Shown here in pieces: positions 6,379-9,428 of a stretch of DNA of 9,428 nt. The first letter of the stretch is position 1. Each line of letters opens with the position of its first letter. This DNA is from Anaerolineae bacterium (GTDB taxonomy: Bacteria > Chloroflexota > Anaerolineae > JAFGEY01), in the NCBI GenBank assembly GCA_016931365.1, contig JAFGEY010000035.1, positions 1-9,428 of the forward strand, given 5' to 3'. The notes beneath the pieces are model-generated. The model was given only the letters and a program-made list of their open reading frames with translations. It was not told where the DNA came from and did no database searches. The position numbers and the translations under genes were made by a program.

Positions 6379-6540
6379 ACAAATGCATGTAACACTTGTT
6401 TACAATACTTGTAAAAATAACAAGATGTATAAAATACTTTAATATTTTTTGTGCAGAGTATTTAAGGCACATGGGCGTTTATTTGCAGCCGGTCAACGAT
6501 GATTGGGCGGGTCCAACTTGTGCAAAGTGGGAGGGTTTGT
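6379..6540 (+). other. AT-rich 5' leader of the TPR/PDWL gene
   Basis: No gene is supported here. The stretch is clearly AT-richer than the flanking genes. It holds a direct repeat ACTTGT (6394-6399 and 6407-6412), the second copy of which also pairs as CTTGT/ACAAG (6408-6412/6420-6424). A longer stem joins AAATACTTT (6432-6440) to AGAGTATTT (6455-6463) around a 14-nt loop. GGGAGGG at 6529-6535 is the ribosome binding site for the gene that follows. Confidence 0.4.
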
Positions 6541-9428
6541 ATGTCCCAGATCAGCTTGAAAAAATATAACCAAGAGATCAGGCAGACCATTCAGAGCGGT
6601 GCCATTGAGCGAGCCATTGCACACTGCCGCCATATCCTGTCCTACTATCCGATGTACCTGCCTGTGTATCGTCTGCTCGGGTATGTCTGCCTGGAAAAAG
6701 GGGACTATTCGTACGCCACGCACTTTTATCAGAGCGTGCTCAGCGCCGATCCCGAAGACGCCAACGCCTGGAGTCGGCTATCTGTTCTCACTGACGATCT
6801 GGGTGAACTTGAACAGGCCACCTGGTTGATGGAGCGCGCTTTTGAGGTTGAACCCGGCAGCTCGGAAATTCGCGGGCTGCTGCGTCAACTATACAGCCGG
6901 CGTGACGGCGTCGATCGCCCTCGGATCAAGCTCAGCGCCGGTGCGTTGGCGCGTTTGTACGCCAAAGGTGGATTTTACCAGCACGCGGTCGACGAATTGG
7001 AAAAGATGATACAAGGCACCTCGGGACTTGCGCCATTGCATATTGCTTACCTCGAAGTAGCCCTGGCAGAGGCGCTCTGGCACGCTGAAGGGATGAGCGC
7101 AATGGCCGACAATATCGCGCGTCGGTTGTTGGACAAGCTACCCAATTGCCTCAAGGCCAACCTGATCGCTGGGCAGATCCGCTGGGCAGTGGGGATGGAA
7201 CACGAGGCCCAAAAACACCTTCAGATCGCCCTTGCTATGGATCCCGAAGGTTATGTTGCTTATCAGATGTTCGGCGAACGCTCTCCCGTCCCTCTGGCCG
7301 ACGTTCAGGTGCCCTACCTGGAGCGCGAAGCCCAGGCCGTCTTTGTCGCACAGCCTGAAACTGGCGACACCCAGGTCGAAGATTTAAGCTGGCTTGAGCA
7401 GATCGGCGAGATCACCCAGGCGGGTGGGACTTTGGAGCCGATCGAAGATCAAGAGCCACAGACAATGCCCGACTGGTTGCAGGCCTGGCCTTCGGAGGGA
7501 GAAGCGCAGGCAGTGGATGTTGTCGAACCCAAATCTGAAGAGCGAGTGTCCGAAGAACCATCGGCTCCAGCCTGGCTGCGTGAGTTGCAGACCCGGGAAG
7601 AAAAAGAGCCGGCGATCCCCACTTGGCTGCGCGATATCCAGCAAGAGAGTGCTGACGAGGCTGAAGAGGCGACGGCCACACCCGATTGGCTGTCTGACCT
7701 CCGCCCGGTCGACGGCGAGGCTCAAGTCGGTGCGCCTTCCCTTGCGCCTGTTGAGGAAGGAATGGAGTCAGAAGAGGCCGTCGAGGAGGAAACACCGGAC
7801 TGGCTGATGGCCTTGCAGCCCGAGGTGGAAGAGAGTGGATTGGACATAGTAACCGAAGAGATGGCTGTGGAAGAAGGACTTCCGGATTGGCTGACTGAAC
7901 TATCCGCAGAAGAACCTTCTAAAGTGCTTGAACCCACAAATGACGAGCAATCGCTTGGTAAATTTGAAGAAGAGCTGCCGGATTGGCTGGCCGGACTGGC
8001 CCCTGAAGCCGAAGAAGAACTTGTTGCCGCTATTGGAATGCCAGAAGAAATCGAGCCGGAAGAAGAACTAGAAGGGGCCGAAATTCCGGACTGGCTGGCC
8101 GAACTGACCCCTGAAACTGAAGAAGAACCTGTTGCCGCTATTGGAATGCCAGAAGAAATCGCGCCGGAAGAAGAACTAGAAAGGGCCGAAATCCCGGATT
8201 GGCTGGCCGAACTGACCCCTGAAGCCGAGAAAGAAGCCCAGGTTATGCCCATTGAAACAATGGAGGAAGCCGGGCCGACTGGTGTGGGCGAAATCCCCGA
8301 TTGGCTGCGTGAGCTCCAGCCCCAAACCGAAATCGGGCTTGTCAACGAGATCGAGCCTGAACTGGAAGAAGAGCTTGAAGAGGTCGAATTGCCCGGTTGG
8401 CTGACCGAGTTGGCACCTGAGGCTGAAGAAGAGGCAGAAACCACAGCTTTTGGAGAAAGTAAAACCGGACTAGCCACAGAAGCCGAGATCCCCGATTGGC
8501 TGCGCGAACTTCAGCCGGGGATTCCGACTGGCGAGCAGGTTGAGCCTGCGGAGGCTGTTGGTGAACCCGAGTTTGTAAGCGAGATCGAGTCCGAGTTGGA
8601 AGAAGAATTTGAAGAAACCAAATTGCCCGACTGGCTGACCGAGTTGTCTCCCCTGGCTGAAGAGGAAGCTGAGGTCACGGCTTTTGCGACAGTGGGTGAG
8701 GTCGAGTTTGCGGGCGAAGATGAGATCCCCGATTGGCTGCGCGATCTTGGCCCAGAGGCTGTTGAGGAAACACCACTCGAAATGTCAGAGCCGGTAAAGG
8801 CCCTTGAGGAAGCTGAATTGCCGGACTGGCTGATTGTTCCGCAAGTTGAGCCGGTAGCCGAGTCTCCAGTCGATCAAGCCACGGTTGCTCAGGCCGTGAG
8901 TGCCATCGAACTGCCAGCGCCGGTGGAAGAGATGCCGAACTGGTTGGTCGAACTCGAATCCGAGATCGCCGGCACGACGACTGGGCTGCTTGAGCCTGTC
9001 ACCGCGCCCGAGCCGGAGACGATCAGGTCGGAGGTACTGACAGTGACTGAGCCCCAACCGTCAGTCGTTGCTGCCGAGTCGGTTCACGTCGAGTTGCCGG
9101 AACCGATGGAAGGGATGCCGGACTGGTTGGTCGAACTCGAATCCAAGATCATGGGTATGGCAACAATACAGCCGGAGGCTGTCATCGAACCTGAAGGTAT
9201 GCCTGAAGAGCGAGTCAGTGTTCCGGAGGGTGTCGAAGAAGAACTACCCGCCTGGCTGCGCGAGTTGCAGCCTGAGACCGAGGTTTCTGTCGAAGAAACG
9301 GCAGAATTTGTCAAAGAGGTGATCGAAGAAGAGGTTGAGCTTGTTCAAGAAGCCGAGATCCCTGCCTGGCTGCGCGAGTTGCAGCCTGAGACCGAGGTTT
9401 CTGTCGAAGAAACGGCAGAACTCGTCAA
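6541..9428 (+). CDS. TPR protein with long acidic PDWL-repeat tail (3' end cut off)
   Basis: The frame is open from ATG 6541 to the window edge, so at least 962 residues are encoded and the C-terminus is unseen. GGAGG at 6530-6534, six bases upstream, supports the start. There is no signal peptide or membrane helix in the visible part, so it is probably cytoplasmic. Residues about 4-240 form a TPR solenoid: clear units at 4-37, 38-71 (M-Y-L-P-V-Y-R-L-L-G-Y...A-D-P) and 72-105, with further units near 128-163 and 205-240. From about residue 270 the protein becomes Glu/Pro-rich and probably disordered. It carries 19 copies of a P-[D/A/G/N]-W-L-x-[E/D]-L module, with Trp at 312, 345, 362, 383, 421, 450, 482, 518, 554, 588, 620, 653, 698, 732, 763, 801, 862, 905 and 943, plus a degenerate S-W-L at 284. 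Spacing is mostly 29-45 residues. TPR plus repeated short motifs suggests a multivalent scaffold. No enzymatic domain is visible, and the function is unknown. Confidence 0.9.
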   Translation, partial: MSQISLKKYNQEIRQTIQSGAIERAIAHCRHILSYYPMYLPVYRLLGYVCLEKGDYSYATHFYQSVLSADPEDANAWSRLSVLTDDLGELEQATWLMERAFEVEPGSSEIRGLLRQLYSRRDGVDRPRIKLSAGALARLYAKGGFYQHAVDELEKMIQGTSGLAPLHIAYLEVALAEALWHAEGMSAMADNIARRLLDKLPNCLKANLIAGQIRWAVGMEHEAQKHLQIALAMDPEGYVAYQMFGERSPVPLADVQVPYLEREAQAVFVAQPETGDTQVEDLSWLEQIGEITQAGGTLEPIEDQEPQTMPDWLQAWPSEGEAQAVDVVEPKSEERVSEEPSAPAWLRELQTREEKEPAIPTWLRDIQQESADEAEEATATPDWLSDLRPVDGEAQVGAPSLAPVEEGMESEEAVEEETPDWLMALQPEVEESGLDIVTEEMAVEEGLPDWLTELSAEEPSKVLEPTNDEQSLGKFEEELPDWLAGLAPEAEEELVAAIGMPEEIEPEEELEGAEIPDWLAELTPETEEEPVAAIGMPEEIAPEEELERAEIPDWLAELTPEAEKEAQVMPIETMEEAGPTGVGEIPDWLRELQPQTEIGLVNEIEPELEEELEEVELPGWLTELAPEAEEEAETTAFGESKTGLATEAEIPDWLRELQPGIPTGEQVEPAEAVGEPEFVSEIESELEEEFEETKLPDWLTELSPLAEEEAEVTAFATVGEVEFAGEDEIPDWLRDLGPEAVEETPLEMSEPVKALEEAELPDWLIVPQVEPVAESPVDQATVAQAVSAIELPAPVEEMPNWLVELESEIAGTTTGLLEPVTAPEPETIRSEVLTVTEPQPSVVAAESVHVELPEPMEGMPDWLVELESKIMGMATIQPEAVIEPEGMPEERVSVPEGVEEELPAWLRELQPETEVSVEETAEFVKEVIEEEVELVQEAEIPAWLRELQPETEVSVEETAELV
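7984..8228 (+). repeat. 108-bp tandem duplication inside the PDWL tail
   Basis: Two adjacent 108-bp units (7984-8091 and 8092-8199) differ at 9 positions by my count. The start of a third copy continues to about 8228. Each unit encodes 36 residues beginning at the Trp of one module and ending just before the next. Several differences are silent, and the reading frame is kept. This is the clearest DNA-level trace of how the tail grows. Confidence 0.85.
9250..9306 (+). repeat. 57-bp perfect direct repeat, copy 1
   Basis: These 57 bases, encoding A-W-L-R-E-L-Q-P-E-T-E-V-S-V-E-E-T-A-E, recur without a difference at 9364-9420. The start-to-start period is 114 bp (38 residues). Confidence 0.9.
9364..9420 (+). 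repeat. 57-bp perfect direct repeat, copy 2
   Basis: Identical copy of 9250-9306, ending eight bases before the window edge. The repeat array may continue outside the window. Confidence 0.9.

Noticed and set aside
6383..6442. 19-codon open frame with AGGA six bases upstream
   Set aside because: The AGGA lies between the -10 box and the expected transcription start, so it would not be in the mRNA. The peptide (M-H-V-T-L-V...) has no support.
6599..6829. 76-codon plus-strand frame inside the TPR gene
   Set aside because: Out of frame with the TPR protein, whose own frame has a good ribosome binding site and clear TPR units; the alternative has no motif.
7722..8477. 251-codon Ser-rich open frame on the minus strand
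   Set aside because: It is the antisense reading of the Glu-rich repeat tail: the sense frame's GAA/GAG-rich repeats give Ser-rich strings in one antisense frame. It has no family features, and its periodicity copies that of the sense repeats.

Overview
The window looks like a piece of a fairly GC-rich bacterial chromosome, most plausibly from Chloroflexota (Anaerolineae or a relative). That placement is inferred from protein style, not from a marker-gene comparison: Thr-Pro-rich lipoprotein linkers, a dipeptide-type ABC transporter with Cys-containing solute-binding protein, and a TPR protein with a very long acidic tail of repeated P-D-W-L modules. No phage, transposase, CRISPR, rRNA or tRNA signal was found.

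Layout. On the minus strand, reading leftwards from about 2020, there is a strong promoter, then gatB (511-1962), a 93-nt gap holding a near-perfect 21-bp palindrome, then a small lipoprotein gene (417 to 1) that runs off the left edge. Divergently on the plus strand, an extended -10 promoter near 2068 and a leader of about 180 nt precede a three-gene ABC importer operon: lipoprotein solute-binding protein (2261-4054), DppB-type permease (4061-5311) and DppC-type permease (5366-6307). The importer ATPases are not in the window. A 233-bp AT-richer gap (6308-6540) holds a consensus sigma-70-type promoter whose -35 box sits inside a 7-bp inverted repeat. That promoter drives a very long ORF (6541 to beyond 9428) for a TPR protein with 19 Trp-Leu modules in a Glu-rich tail.

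How the genes relate. GatB is a housekeeping subunit of tRNA amidation and appears unrelated to its neighbours. The binding protein and two permeases form the extracytoplasmic and membrane parts of one peptide/oligosaccharide-family importer, which must borrow or encode elsewhere its nucleotide-binding subunits. The TPR/PDWL protein has its own promoter and looks like a separate, probably scaffolding, function.

Most interesting observations: an SH3b-like domain apparently inserted in the first extracytoplasmic loop of the DppB-type permease; the multivalent PDWL tail, still expanding by DNA-level tandem duplication; a transporter leader with two mutually exclusive stems; and an operator-like inverted repeat over the -35 of the TPR gene. 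None of these proves a new system, but the SH3b-permease and the PDWL scaffold are the best candidates for follow-up. Two genes (left lipoprotein, right TPR protein) are cut by the window edges.
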